Below, in pieces: positions 21,000-32,779 of a stretch of 64,000 nt of DNA (the stretch's first letter is position 1; each line of letters begins with the position of its first letter). This stretch comes from Monodelphis domestica (taxonomy: Eukaryota; Chordata; Mammalia; Didelphimorphia; Didelphidae): contig NC_077232.1 in assembly GCF_027887165.1 (NCBI RefSeq), positions 84,274,541 to 84,338,540 of the forward strand, given 5' to 3'. The translations under genes and the position numbers were made by a program. Below the pieces are notes generated by a model. It saw only the letters and a program-made list of their open reading frames with translations, ran no database searches and was not told where the DNA came from.

Positions 21000-21115
21000 A
21001 AGGATAATTAATTTAAGCTGGAAGAGACTTTAGGTCATCTACTCTAGTCCTTCATTTTATAGATGGGATAACTGAGTCTCAGACAAATTAAATGACTTGT
21101 TCAAGGACACACATA
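21000..21115 (-). repeat. MIR3-like fragment
   Basis: AGCTGGAAGAGACTTTAGGT then CATTTTATAGATGGGATAAC and GACTTGTTCAAGGACACACA: reversed MIR3. Confidence 0.6.
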
Positions 21116-21719
21116 ATAATAACATGATAATAATAATTATAAGGAGCATTTACATAGAATGTAGACTGTGATAAAAGCAAAAAAAGTAAAAGATCTGGAC
21201 AAAGGGCTCCAGAATCTATTTACTTATTTGTTCTTTTATTTGTTTATTTATGTTGGGCGAGGGAGATATCACTTTTTATCTGCAGAATTGGAGAAAAGCT
21301 TCATGAAGGAGATTGGGCTTGCATTGGGGTGTGATGGAAGAGAGCCTTTGATAGAATTTGATGTGAAGGACATGTGTTCTAGAGATACAAGATGGCAGGC
21401 ACAAATGTATAGAGGCAGGGGAGACCAGAGAACAGCCAAGTGGTCAATCTGACTGGAGCAGAGTGAGAAAAAGGAAAATGACATGACATAAGAGTGGAGA
21501 CACAGGCTGATGCCTAGAGAGCTTTGAACCTCTTCTGAGACTTTTACTGACTGCCTTTGGATCCAAAGTTTAGGAACAATGCCAAGTTTTGTCAACATTT
21601 AACCAGGAAGCTAGGCACTAATGATTATGAAGGATCTCTTCTTCCAGACAGAATGTCTTTATTTTTTTTCCCATCTACAACAGTGCCCAAAGAGCATCTA
21701 TAAAGTTGGAATGGGCTTG

Positions 21720-21785
21720 TAGATAAGTACATACACATGCACATACACACACACACACACACATACACACAAATACACACACCAA
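21720..21785. repeat. (CA)n microsatellite, imperfect
   Basis: CACATACACACACACACACA with ATACACAAATACAC interruptions. Confidence 0.92.
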
Positions 21786-21959
21786 TGAAACTTCAGATGC
21801 TTGCAGTGAAAGAAAAAATAATCATTAAAGTATAATGTTATCAATGAACGACATTACTTATCCATATGAATAATTGCTACCTTGATAGTAACAAAGGGCT
21901 TCCATTTGTTCTCTCATTTGAACCTCTTCATAGCTTCATGAAGGAAATAGGGTTGTAGT

Positions 21960-22200
21960 AGGAAAGACAGTGGTTTTGGAGTCAGGAGAAGTGGGTCCAA
22001 CTCACATCTCTAACATAAACTACTTGTGTGACTATATGCTAACCTCCAAAGTTCTTTGAGCCTCAGTTTCCTCATCTGTACATTTGCTAATTATTGGCCT
22101 AGTGGAGAGAGCACAAGGACAGTCCTCTTCAGGTTTATTTTTTGGAAAGTGCCTTGAAAATCTTAAGGTACTAAGTGAATCATTATTATCATTCTTGACA
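21960..22200 (+). repeat. CORE-SINE, diverged
   Basis: GTTTTGGAGTCAGGAGAAGT, GAGCCTCAGTTTCCTCATCT and CCTTGAAAATCTTAAGGTAC. An insertion-like stretch (22085-22140) separates core and tail. Confidence 0.5.
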
Positions 22201-22239
22201 CACAAAAAGGGAAACTGAGCAACAGCAAGAAGAAGACAC

Positions 22240-23130
22240 TCATGTAAAATCACAAAACTAAATGTAAATCAAACTCTCTAAGGAAGAAAGAAGTCAGTGA
22301 GATACAGAAGTCTCTGCCTTTGACAAAACAGGTCAATGCTACAATATGACAGGTAAGATGAAAAGCTGAGATACCCCTCTGATGCTGTTCTCCACCCTCC
22401 GCCTCAGGCCTGGTTGTCCATGCTTAGTTAAACTGTTTTTATCTTTCATAAATCCTAGTAAGCTACTTTAAGACCCATCAGACTCCCTCAATTGATACTT
22501 AAGTGTTTTTTCTGCACTAACTGCTTCTTGTTAAATAGTTTGACATTTATGTGTCTAGACTTGGGCTGTTTCAATATTGATTCGGTGAAGAAGGATAATG
22601 GAGTCCAGTGGCAACATTATTCTTTCTGTCATATGCCGCCGCCGCCATCTCTCTCCCGGGAACCGTTTTTGTTTCCCGGATTGGAAGCCCAAATAAAAAT
22701 GAACCATCTGGGATCTGAAACAAGGGGCATTGATGGTCCTTCTCCCTTGATAGCAACTTCTTGTGTTGCTGCATCACCTGGGGAAGAGAGAATTCAAATA
22801 GCTGATATGGCACAGAATTGAAATTTTCTTGCTGGACATAGAAACCAGAGTTATCTGAAACAGTCCAATTACTGCTCCAAGCCCATCCATCCCATCCCCA
22901 AACTGGTGCTAGATTAAAACAGGATGTTGCTTTTCTACTCTAACTCTTGCTAATTCTATCCCAACCACATCTCAAAATCCATCCCTTCTTCCTGCTCCCA
23001 CCCTATATGGACTCCCAATAAAACTTGACTCAACTGTTCCAAAAGTACACTCAGATTTATTTGCATCTACTCTCTTTCTGTTTATAGACATTCATCCTAT
23101 GGAATACAATAATGAGACATACATAGGATT
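22240..23130. other. Unassigned sequence with a small CpG-rich spot
   Basis: Mostly unremarkable, but 22630-22680 holds GCCGCCGCC and CCCGGG. On the minus strand this gives ATGGCGGCGGCGGCATATGA, like a gene start context. See the findings; I do not recognise a gene. Confidence 0.35.
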
Positions 23131-23134
23131 AGTT

Positions 23135-23520
23135 ATGTCACTCTTCTGTTCAAAAATCTTCATTAGTTCTCCAGTTCTTGATCAAAGTTAAAATTATTTT
23201 TCACGTTATTCCAGGTCATATAAAATTTGATAATTTGATATATATATCCTTCCTTTTTAGTTACATCCCAGCCAAATCAGTCTATATTCTTTTTCTTGCC
23301 TCATCCATGCAACATCTCCCATCCACCACCATGTTTTTTTCACGCCATCCCTTTTACCTGGGCCAGCATCTGTCTTCTCGTCCACATGCTGAGTTCTCAT
23401 GTTTCCCTTAGAACCCAACTCAAAACTCACTTCTCCATGAAGTTTCACTTGTTATTCATAAATGCTTTCTCTTGGACTTTACATTGTACTTTGTTTTCCA
23501 CCTCTCTGATGCATTGTCAT
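23135..23520 (+). repeat. L2 LINE 3' region
   Basis: The order TCTTCATTAGTTCTCCAGTT, TTTTTCACGTTATTCCAGGT, GCCATCCCTTTTACCTGGGC and AACCCAACTCAAAACTCACT follows the L2 3' end: text about buying, catching and fitting is absent, but each block is in its usual order. Confidence 0.6.
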
Positions 23521-24351
23521 TGAGTGATAGTATTTACACAGTATCTTGAGTTTTTAAAAGTGCATTACATATATGATGCCATCCAAACTTCACAAGTACC
23601 CATATAAGCTTTTATTGCAAGTATTATTACCATGAGGGGTATGCTGCTAAATGTTTAACCACTAGCTCTCTCTATCAAAAAAAGTATGCATGACATTCTT
23701 TTAAGTTTAATCTGTATTATTATTTTCTCCAATGCTTCGAGTTTAGACAACCAACAAAGTCTTAATTTGGAGCATTCATCTGTTTCTAGGGTACAGATTG
23801 TTGTAACAGGAATTTGGTGGGGAATCACAAGATACATTAAAATTTAACAATCAGCTTATGTACTATCAAAAGCTAGTTCCAGCACATCTCTGATTACTCC
23901 ACCTCCCATTTTCTAAATGAATTAAATATAGTTCAGAGAAATAACATGACTTGTGTGGAATAAATGAAAACTGGTATCTCGCTTGACTTGAGGGCCAGGA
24001 ATTGTTCCACCACACAAGTGCCTCCCAGTTTTGGGGCCCTTCCTGGGAGCAGTGTTTATGTTATAAATATTTGTGTTAGGGTAATTTCCTCCTCATAGCC
24101 TGTGAGTTCCATAAAGGCAAAGACTTTGTCTTGTCTAAACTTTCCTTCTTCTTCAACAGTGACCATAATTCTCTGAACAAAACAGGCAATTACGAAATCT
24201 AAGAAAGCTAAATTCATGAAAGAAAATTTTTCAGTGAATCCATATGTTTAATTGACTAATATCCAAACCTCCAACCCAATTTTACCTTTGAAAACTCATG
24301 CCCACTCCTCTACTCCACTTATTTAAGCTCCAACCAAATGGAACCATTCAG

Positions 24352-24530
24352 CATTTTTAAACCCTCACCTATCTTGGAATCACTACTAAGTAAGGATTAG
24401 GCAATGGGGCTTAAATGACTTGCCCAGGGTCACAAAGCTAGGAAGTGTCTGAGGCCAGATTTAAACCCAGGACCTCCCATCTCTAAGCCTGGTTCTCTAT
24501 CCCCTAAGCCCTCTATCTCCCTCACACTCA
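24352..24530 (-). repeat. tRNA-derived SINE with GTAAGGGTTT-type tail
   Basis: Reversed tail AAACCCTCACCTATCTTGGA, body GACTTGCCCAGGGTCACAAA, then ACCTCCCATCTCTAAGCCTG. Confidence 0.8.
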
Positions 24531-24589
24531 CCATGTTTTTTTAAAAAATTCACAATTCTCCTTCCATCTAGACTGTCCTTTATTCAACC

Positions 24590-24895
24590 CTATTTGTCTC
24601 CAGTTGTTGATATCCTACTCATCTTGCAAGGTCTAGCCCAGAAGCTACCACCTCCATGAAATCTTCACCAATCACTTTAGATAAAAATAAGCTCTTCCTT
24701 CTCTTCATTCATATTACTTGGTACAGACCAGTCTCATGTGGTTGCCACATCAGACCTTATATTGTGATTTTTGTATGTATATTCTATGCTCTACTAGGTT
24801 ATAAGTTCCTTGAGTAGAATCCCCACAGCACTAAGTACAGAGCCTAGTATGTTGCAGACAATGAATAAATGTTTGTTGAAGGAGTGAATGAATGA
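24590..24895 (+). repeat. L2 LINE 3' end
   Basis: ACTCATCTTGCAAGGTCTAG, CCATGAAATCTTCACCAATC, AAGTTCCTTGAGTAGAATCC, then AATGAATAAATGTTTGTTGA, the L2 terminus. Confidence 0.72.
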
Positions 24896-24899
24896 TGGA

Positions 24900-25330
24900 G
24901 TGAGTATTATCCCACATCTAACAAAAAAGGGGGCATTTCTAACTAAAATGAATAAAGGCAGATTTTTTCTAGTTGTCTATATATGGGCAAATTTCCTTCA
25001 CTGACACTTGCTTTGGTGGCTCATCATGGCATGAAAGTGATCCTGGGTTCTGTTGAGCAATTCTAGTGAAGCCCAAGTTCTGGAAGGTCATATTTACTTT
25101 TCTAAAAATACTTTTGGAGTGAGTCGGCGATGAGGTATTTCTGTGGTTTTAGGAGCAGCCAAGTTAAAATGGAAAGTCTTATTACCAGGTTGATGACAAG
25201 ATGATAACTTTTTTTTGCAGCAATAACCATACTCAGAGGTCATCTATAAAATCACAGAACTGTTGTGAGCTATATCTGGGAAGGGATTATTTATCCTGAC
25301 TGAATCATAGATCCTCAAGGTATTGAAGAT
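24900..25330. other. Unassigned intergenic sequence
   Basis: No gene seen. It contains GAGTGAGTCGGCGATGAGG, a rare CpG-bearing spot in an AT-rich setting. Confidence 0.3.
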
Positions 25331-25339
25331 TGTAATATC

Positions 25340-25975
25340 AGGGATGAGAGGGACCTTGGAGCATGGTTGGTTGTTGGAGCTGGAACAGATCTGAAGCATA
25401 GAATATTAGAGCTAGAAGGCATCTTAGACCATTGAATGTTAGAGATGGAAAGATGTTAAAGTATAATATGTCAAAACCAGAAGGCACCAAAGAGCATAGG
25501 TCTTTGGAGCTGGAAAGCACCTTAGAGCTGGAAAGACCTTAAAGCATGAGATGTCAAAGCCAGAAGACACCATAGAGCATAGGTTTTTGGGGCTGGAAGG
25601 TACCTTAAAGCTGGAAAGACCTTAAAGCATGAGACGTCAAAGCCAGAAGACACCACAGAGCATAGGTCTTTGGAGCTGGAAAGCACCTTAGAGCTGGAAA
25701 GACCTTAAAGAATGAGATGTCAAAGCCAGAAGACACCATAGAGCATAGACTTTGGAGATGGAGGTACCTTAAAGCTGGAAAGACCTTAAGAAGCATGAGA
25801 TGGCAAAGCTAGAAGGCACCATAGAGGATAGGTCTTTGGGGCTGGAAGACACTTTAGAGCTGAAAAGATCTTAGAGCATGAGATGTCAAAGCTAGAAGGC
25901 ACCATAGAGGATAGGTCTTTGGGGCTTGAAGGTACCTTAGAGCTGGAAAGACCTTAAAGCATGAGATGCCTGTGG
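25340..25975. repeat. 83-base tandem array built on a MIR3-like motif
   Basis: A unit with AAAGCATGAGATGTCAAAGC, CATAGAGCATAGGTCTTTGG and GCTGGAAGGTACCTTAGAGC recurs at about 25541, 25624, 25707, 25789, 25873 and 25956: spacing 83 bases with small slips. The left flank (25340-25540) and 26050-26160 hold more degenerate units. Each unit contains two or three GCTGGAAAG-type blocks like the reversed tail of MIR3. The period is not a multiple of three, so it is not coding. Confidence 0.93.
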
Positions 25976-26240
25976 AAATGAGAAATTGGGACTACTTAAT
26001 AGCCCTGATCTTTAGTTATCATTTATCCTTCAAATAATCCCTTATTACATGCCAAAGCTAGAAGGTACCAGAGAGCATAGGTCCTTGGAGCTGGAAGGAA
26101 CCTTTGACCATTGAACATCAAAAGTGGGAGGAATCTTAGAATATAGAACATAGAATATTAGAGTGAGAAGAGACATATCATGTTGTCTAATTCATTCAAA
26201 TTTACATATGAATAAACCAAATCCAGGAGGAGATATAATG
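25976..26240 (-). repeat. Degenerate flank of the array and MIR3-like remnant
   Basis: After a short unrelated stretch, GCCAAAGCTAGAAGGTACCA and AGCATAGGTCCTTGGAGCTG repeat the array unit, then a run of GAATATAGAACATAGAATAT passes into a reversed MIR3-like core. Confidence 0.6.
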
Positions 26241-26709
26241 AAATTTTTACTACTCTACTGCATGAGGTTGTCCTTAGGAAAACATTTTCAATAAATGAGA
26301 ACTGCTAGAGAGGAAAACCTTGGCTAAATAAAGGGGGGAAATTTTAACAGAACTTTTCAGCACCAAAACAAACTGCTTTAGGAGATTGTTTGTAATTTGG
26401 GGATGTTAAGCCTTGTCTTTCACACTTAAACTGGATGTACCTGGTCTGAAAAGTCAGGATCTTCAGACACTAAAATCCAAAGTACTGTCCATATTTCTTC
26501 TCCTGAAATTTATCCAAAAGTGCATCAATTGTCCTGAGAAGAGATGGGATTGTTCTCCTTGGAGATCGCCGAACAGTTTAAATTTGCCAAATATGTTATA
26601 AAGGAAATGTCTTTTGTGATGCATGGTACTAGTTGGCCACTAAGATCCCTTCAAACTGTCAAATTCTAAAATTCTGAAATGTAGATAAAGTTTCATCCAG
26701 GAAGCATTG

Positions 26710-27030
26710 ATAGAAAGCATATTCATATATTATGTTTTACCAGAAATAATCCAAAAGGTGAGATAAGTGCTTCTTACTTTTTCTGTCTGCCAAGAGGTTC
26801 TGGTGTTTGTTAATAACCTGTCCTGAAGAATGGATCCATAGAAATAAATACAGGGCATTATTATCATTGGCATTATTACTGTCTGGCAAAGCTTGCCTGG
26901 GTCAGTTAAGGAGCAGAAGTCACCCAACTAATATTCATTTCAAGGAAGACAATATTTCCGGCTCCCTAATCTCTTTATGGGATACACAGAACTAATGCAA
27001 GGGTCCTTTTGTGATGCACAATTTATTGAA
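26710..27030. other. Candidate conserved non-coding element
   Basis: Non-repeat sequence with GGCATTATTATCATTGGCAT, GGTCAGTTAAGGAGCAGAAG and CAACTAATATTCATTTCAAG. Complexity is even and several TAAT cores occur. Function is inferred from texture only. Confidence 0.28.
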
Positions 27031-27419
27031 AATTAGATTCTGATGGTTGTTTTTTTCTCTTTCAAGTTCAATAGTGTGGTGTAGTAGATAAAAGAAGGAT
27101 GACCTTGAAGCTAGCTAGATCTGGATTAAAGTTCTACCTTTGAAACACATTGACTGTATGACACTGGTTAACTCACTTAATTTCTCATTATTCTAGGCAA
27201 CTGTAAGATTAAATCATAGGATTAAATCACAAAGCTGTATCTTTCCTTGGTAGAGGAAGTTTACTTTTGAGAAGTTCCCTTTACTAATAGAACCACAGGT
27301 CTAATCCCCAAATATTTTTTCAGCTTTTATCAATATTTTATTTGTATTAAAAAAAACTTTGCATTAGATATTAAATTCAATGTCTATATTTTCTGAGGAC
27401 AACCTGTGACCCCCTCCCC

Positions 27420-28100
27420 CCGATTCAGTGTAATGAACTTGTTTGCATTTTGGGGACTGGGATCCTGAATGAGGCTACTTCTGGATCTCACGGAACAGAA
27501 ACACAGCTCTCTCCTCTATTGCTAAGTGCAAAGTTTATTGATAATACACAGACTACTCTTGGTACACTCAGTGGGTAAAGATACATGTGATAATCACTAA
27601 AGCAAACTACCTTGTGGTACCCAGTACTAAGCTCAGAATTACAGGCTGGATTGGAGTGACCCCAGGGGTTAGGGATAACCCCATTTCATATGCAGTGGCC
27701 TTTTTCAAAGGTAGCAGCCTAAGAAAAGCAGACTTTAGGCACCCTCTGGGCATAATAATCATAAAAAAAACTACAGAGAGTCCTCATAAATGTCAGACAT
27801 CTTTGAAGTCAGGTAGAACTATAATTAGGAATTTTTTCACTAAGGTAAAATGAGCTGAAGAGGGGGCAATAGTAATGATGTTAATACCTAGGACAGTTTG
27901 GCATTGGGGAAAAAGTGCCCCAGGCCACCAATCTTGTAGAATTGAGGAGGAAGGCAGGTCCTGGAAAAAATGATGGGACCTTGAGGCAGCAGCCTTCTCC
28001 CAGGGTTTACTTCCTCTCCCAACTCCCAAAGGCAAGATAACCTCACTTGCATTGATTATAACAAGGGGAGAACCATGACACAAGGCACTGGGATAGTCAC
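27420..28100 (-). mobile_element. Possible LTR fragment
   Basis: On the minus strand, TATCAATAAACTTTGCACTT followed by AGCAATAGAGGAGAGAGCTG resembles the poly(A) region of a retroviral LTR, and ends near a pyrimidine/purine tract at 27412. No second copy is present in the window and the ends are not defined. It would be an old fossil. Confidence 0.3.
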
Positions 28101-28835
28101 AGTCTCAAGGACACAGTGTGCCAATCCAATGAGGAAAGGTCAGTGTCATAGCTCTGAGGCAAACTTTACTCTCCAGCACTCATCTCAGTCAAGCAGGCTA
28201 TGACTTCCTTTACCAATAATACTTAGGAGCCTGGATATATCCACAATGTTGTTGTCCAGAATCATGATCGTTAAGAGGAGAGATTAGCAATGGATATAGA
28301 TTGCAAACTATATCTATCTAACATTCAAGAAACATCTCTCAACATATATATTTTATAATATTATATATGTATATAATATAAGAGTGTGTTTAAATTTTGT
28401 GGCTGTATGGGATGACCATCTGTTATCTCTTGATCCAATGGCATGATCAGTCTATATTATTTTTTACTCCTGGGTTTCTTAATGATATCTCCTATTCCAC
28501 TTCTTGCAAAAAGCAGTGACTAGAAATATACAGAAGCCTACTTTTGCCCATCATTTAGTTCTCAACTGTCTTTTGAATTACTCACAACTCTGGCATTACA
28601 ATTGCATTTTAAAAAATGAGGATTTTGTACCAAGGAATGCATTGAGGTTATTAGAAACACTAAAGAAACTTCCTAACTGCAATTATCTTTGGCATATTTC
28701 TCAGATGTAACATTATTAAATTCTAAATCCAACTCATTGCCCATCAGACGTTCCAGTCACACATTAACACAATAAAATGCAGTATCAATAGATTAACTAC
28801 GCAAATGAATTTTCTAGGTGGGAAAATGGACATTT
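28100..28835. other. Unassigned AT-rich sequence
   Basis: No gene seen. A TATATATTTTATAATATTAT tract lies at about 28340. Confidence 0.35.
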
Positions 28836-28837
28836 TT

Positions 28838-28900
28838 AATCTATTTAGGCTATTTGTGTGGATTGTTAGGCTAATCTCTTTTGTATAATCATGGAAAAAA
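28838..28900 (-). repeat. Short RTE-type LINE fragment
   Basis: On the minus strand it reads AAAAGAGATTAGCCTAACAA and closely matches 44072-44102. The shared peptide is like KE(L/I)SLTIH, part of the reverse-transcriptase region in the better copy. Confidence 0.5.
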
Positions 28901-29267
28901 GTCATAGACTAAATCCTGTGCTAGGTTCAAAGAGAGGTGAGAGCTTCCAGATGCTCTACATGGATTGAATCAGGACCATTCCAGAGCCTTCTCATGATTG
29001 AGAGTCATGATTATTCAGTGGGACCTAAGAATGAAGAAGTTGTTTTAAGAGTTAAGAGCATTAAAAGTTGTAAAAGACTTCAGAAAAAACCTAGTACAAT
29101 CCTCTAGTTTTATAGAGGAAGATGAGACTCAGATAGGAGAAATGATCTGCCCAGGGTAACACTTATATATTTATTAAATGTCAGAAAGTTTATAATAGAA
29201 ACTAATTCTGAATCAAAGTCTGTTGACTTCCACACTACAGTATTTTCAACACCACTCCATGCAATAA

Positions 29268-29445
29268 AAGTTTTTATTTTAAAATCTTTACTTTATTAAT
29301 ACCAGTTCTAAATCAGAAGAGCAGCGAGTGCTAGGCAATGGGGGTTAAGTGACTTAGGTCACAAAGTTAGCATGGGTCTGAGCCCAAATTTGAATTCAGG
29401 TCCTCCTAACTCTAGACATGGCACGTCATCCATGCCATTGAAGTT
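29268..29445 (-). repeat. tRNA-derived SINE with GTAAGGGTTT-type tail, diverged
   Basis: AAAATCTTTACTTTATTAAT, GTGCTAGGCAATGGGGGTTA and GAATTCAGGTCCTCCTAACT in reversed order. Confidence 0.7.
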
Positions 29446-30199
29446 TATATTGTGTATAATTGAAAATCTGTTACTCTAAAAAAAAACTACACTTCATAGG
29501 AGTGCATTGACGTCCTGTCATTACATTTTTCCTGTAGACAGGGGATATTAGGCAGTAATGTGGATGGTCCTGACCTCTTTGGTGTCATGTCAGTGCCCTT
29601 GGTGGTGGTAAACTCAGGGGATTTTAAATGGGCTAATCAGCCATGGGCGCAAAGCCTTTATTTTGTATCCTCTTTATTCCTTTATTTCTAATGATCATTA
29701 ATAAATATAACATTTTATTATTGAGATTAAATTTTAATTTTTACAATTGCACAAATAATTTCTATCACCTGTAATAAAATTATACAAAACATACTGGCTA
29801 GAAAAGTAAATATATGGGGGCAGGGGAGGAAGTTAGGGTGAGATGGATAACCTACAAATTCTTCATGTGATTTTCTTGTTTATTTATGATTATCTTGACC
29901 AATGAATTGCTCTTCCTTCCCTTTTCTCTCAGTGCAACCTTCTCTTTCAGCCCTTGATTGATTTTTTATATATCATTCATATGCATACATATCATATCAT
30001 ATATACCATTCCATATCATGATAATCAGTTTACTTTCCCACCCTATTTCTGAGTAAATTCCTTCTATCTTCTTTACTACTAAGAGTAAAATTTGAGAATT
30101 ACAGAAATCTCTTTCCATATAGACATATAGACATTTTGACCTTAATGACTCCCTTAAATTTTCTCTTTCTTATTTACCTTTTTGGGCTTTGTTTCTGTC

Positions 30200-31110
30200 T
30201 CATGTTTGGACTTCAGTTTGTTTGTTTTCTTTTGTTTGTTTGTTTAGGTCTGGTTTAATCCTCAGGAATGTTGGAAATCTTCTATCTTATTGAATGTCTA
30301 TTTTTCCCCCCTGAAAGAAAACACTCAGTTTTGCTGGATAGGTGACTCTGGGTTGTAAACCCAAATCCTTTGCCTTCCAGAATATTATATTCTGTGCCTT
30401 TTGATCTTTTAATGTAGAAGCTGCTAGGTCCTATATGATCATGATTGTACCTCAATGGTATTTGAATGGTTTCTTTCTGACTGCTTAAATATTTTCCCCT
30501 TGGTTTGGTGGCTCTTGAATTTAGCTATTATATTCCTGGAAATTGTCATTTGAGGATTTCTTTCTGGAAATGACCTGTGAATTCTTTCAATTTCAATTTT
30601 ATTTTCTTGTTCAAGCATCTCTGAACAGTTATCTTTGATAATTTCTTGTAATATGATGTTGAAGCTTATTTCTTGATCATGACTTTCAGGTAGTCTAATA
30701 ATTCTCAAATTATCTCTCCTAGATGGATTTTCTAGGTCAGTTTTTTAATATTTCATGTTTTCCTTTTTTTTCATTTGTTTGATACTGCTTTATTGTTTCT
30801 TGATTTCTCATGACGTCATTAGTTTCTAGATGGTCAATTCTGATTTTTATGACCTTGTTTTCCTCTGTTGGTTTTTTGGTTCTCTTTTTTCAATTGGCCC
30901 ATTTCTTCATATATCACTTTCATTTCTCTTTCCCACTTTTCCTCTGCCTCTCTTAATTGGTTTTTGAAGTCTTTTTTTGAATTTTTTTCAGAATCCTTGT
31001 CCAATTATATTTTTATTTTGGACTTTGCATATATTTCCTTTGCTTTCACTATCCCCTTCTGTATCTATACCTTGCTCTTTATCTCCATAAAAATTCTTTA
31101 CAGATAAGTG
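30200..31110 (-). pseudogene. L1 ORF1 remnant
   Basis: The best part is 30439-30708: LRIIRLPESHDQEISFNIIL, then NCSEMLEQENKIEIERIHRS and SRNIIAKFKSHQTKGKIFKQ, clearly the RRM and C-terminal domain of L1 ORF1p. The coiled coil lies upstream (to 31107) with stop codons. It is more diverged than the copy at 14904. Confidence 0.8.
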
Positions 31111-31789
31111 CTTTTATGTCGTTTGCTCATTTTTTCCTATTTAATTATAGGTAGTCTTGGGACAATGATGTGGTGGTCTGAGGGCTGAGAGCTCTGAGAG
31201 CCCATCCACATGCTGATTCATTTGACCCTTAAGACCCTTAAAGACTTGCCTCCAGCTTAGGTGTAAGCTTTTGATCTTACTCTGAACTTGATCAGGTCAG
31301 AAGTTGATTAAATTCTAGCCCCAGGCTTAGGCTCAAGTTTTTGGTCTCACTGTGTACTTGATACAGTCAGGTGCATCCTTGATTGTCCTGGCTTGCAGCT
31401 CTGGCCTGAGCTTTAGGCAAAAATATCATTACTTAGTACTATCAGCCATCCCAAAGTGTGAACTAAGGCCTTATTCCAAGCACATACTAGAATTCCCTGG
31501 GTCATGGCTCTGGACTTCCCTACTGGCTTGAAATTTCAAGGGGTCCATATGGGTTGGCTTGTACCACTATTTGCCCAGGCAGGATCTCAGCATCTGGATG
31601 CTGGCTTGGGAATAGGTTCTTGAACCTCAGACAGCAAATGTGGGGTAGGGGTGTGTGGCTTGCCCTTGGCTTACTCTTCCCTCCTTGTTATAGCTTCTTG
31701 CTGACTCTGTTCTCTCATCCCAGTGCCCCAGATATTCTTTGCCTACTTTTTGGGTTTTTGTTTCTTATTTTTTACCCATTTTTCATTTG

Positions 31790-31915
31790 CTTGTTTATTT
31801 TTAATTGATCAATTTAGGATATTTTCCCATGATTATATGATTCATGTTCTTTCCCTTCCCTTCTCTCTCCCCCCTCTCAGAGTCAATGAGAAATTCCACT
31901 GGGTTTAACATGTAT
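31790..31915 (-). mobile_element. Short 5'-truncated L1 3' end, nested
   Basis: CATGATTATATGATTCATGT and GAGAAATTCCACTGGGTTTA match the 3' terminal part of the copies at 2659 and 17438. It sits within the 5' UTR of the older minus-strand L1. A TTTGGGTTTTT repeat near 31748 and 31918 may be its target duplication. Confidence 0.6.
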
Positions 31916-32124
31916 TATTTGGGTTTTTCTTTTCTTGAAAGTTGTTTCACTCTGTCCTTCTCAATTCTTTCAATCCTCTATTCATTTTATGGCAATATTT
32001 TAATCTTGATTGGAGAGAATTCTCATGGTGGCACAGAGCTTCTCTGGATTATTTTGCCATCTTGGTTCCATTCTGGGAACTCCTTGATCAATAACTTTCA
32101 AATCCCATTTGCATTTGGAATTGT

Positions 32125-32768
32125 TAAGGTAAAATTAGGGCTTGTTGACTGAATATATTATCCTAGTGGTAACCAGGGATTAAAATTCAATCCCAATAAA
32201 ATACTCCAGTCAGTTTGGGATTTTTATGGTGGTTTGATTATAATAGTAGGAAGAAATTAAGGAGAGAGAGGAAAGGGAATTGGACTTCTCTGGCAAGCCA
32301 GATCAGAGTTTAGAGGCCTAGGTCAAGGGGCTTTCTCAATCTAGCTTGGCTTCCAGCCATGAGACCTCCTCTGAGAAAAGGGGCCTCCTAGGAGAATAGT
32401 ACTTTAGGAGGTAAAGGAAAAGAGGTATCAGCCTAAGTCACTCACCAAGCATGCTAAGAATACTGCCACAAGCTCCCAATGCTAAAAGAGCCCTATGTCT
32501 CCACAAGAGAGAGGAGAGAGGAAGTGTCGTGAAATATATAGACAGTTCTTTACATCACTTCCTGCGTCTCACATGTAACAATGTCAGCTTAAGATTGGCT
32601 TAGGACAACCCAGGGGATCTGTCAGTTGTTCCTGATTTGTCATGTGCTAGCACATGTCAGTCATAGGACATACTCCTCAACCCTTAATCCTTAAGTAGGG
32701 GTGTATACATTCCTGATTGCTAGAATTCTAAAGACTAAGTAGGGTGGAGTAAATCTAAAACTCACAGA
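32125..32768 (-). mobile_element. Solo LTR, same family as 57096-57680
   Basis: On the minus strand it begins TGTGAGTTTTAGATTTACTC and shares long blocks with the plus-strand copy at 57096 (CTACTTAAGGATTAAG; GACATGTGCTAGCA; GACAAATCAG). No interior is attached, as expected when two LTRs recombine. A 9-base ATTTGGAAT lies near both ends (32113-32121 and 32769-32777). Divergence from the other copy suggests an old fossil. Confidence 0.7.
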
Positions 32769-32779
32769 ATTTGGAATCA

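Larger units (their letters stand above)
29820..32075 (-). mobile_element. Older L1 carrying 5' UTR, ORF1 and spacer only
   Basis: In minus orientation it opens GGAACCAAGATGGCAAAATA near 32070, with the CAAGATGGC YY1-like site of L1 5' ends. A long diverged 5' UTR follows, then ORF1 (about 31110-30200), then a spacer. There is no ORF2 before the repeat fades near 29820. A younger 5'-truncated L1 3' end sits inside the 5' UTR at about 31790-31915. ORF1 has several stops. ORF1-only L1 derivatives (HAL1) are known; whether this is one or a broken L1 is open. Confidence 0.65.

Noticed and set aside
25338-25796. Regular repeats resembling a CRISPR array or coding repeats
   Set aside because: Units are directly joined with no unique spacers, the 83-base period is not a multiple of three, and the setting is a mammalian genome.
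27660-27680. GGTTAGGGATAACCCC resembling telomere repeat or a homing endonuclease site
   Set aside because: Only one short palindrome-like occurrence, with no repeat array and only a partial match to any site I know.
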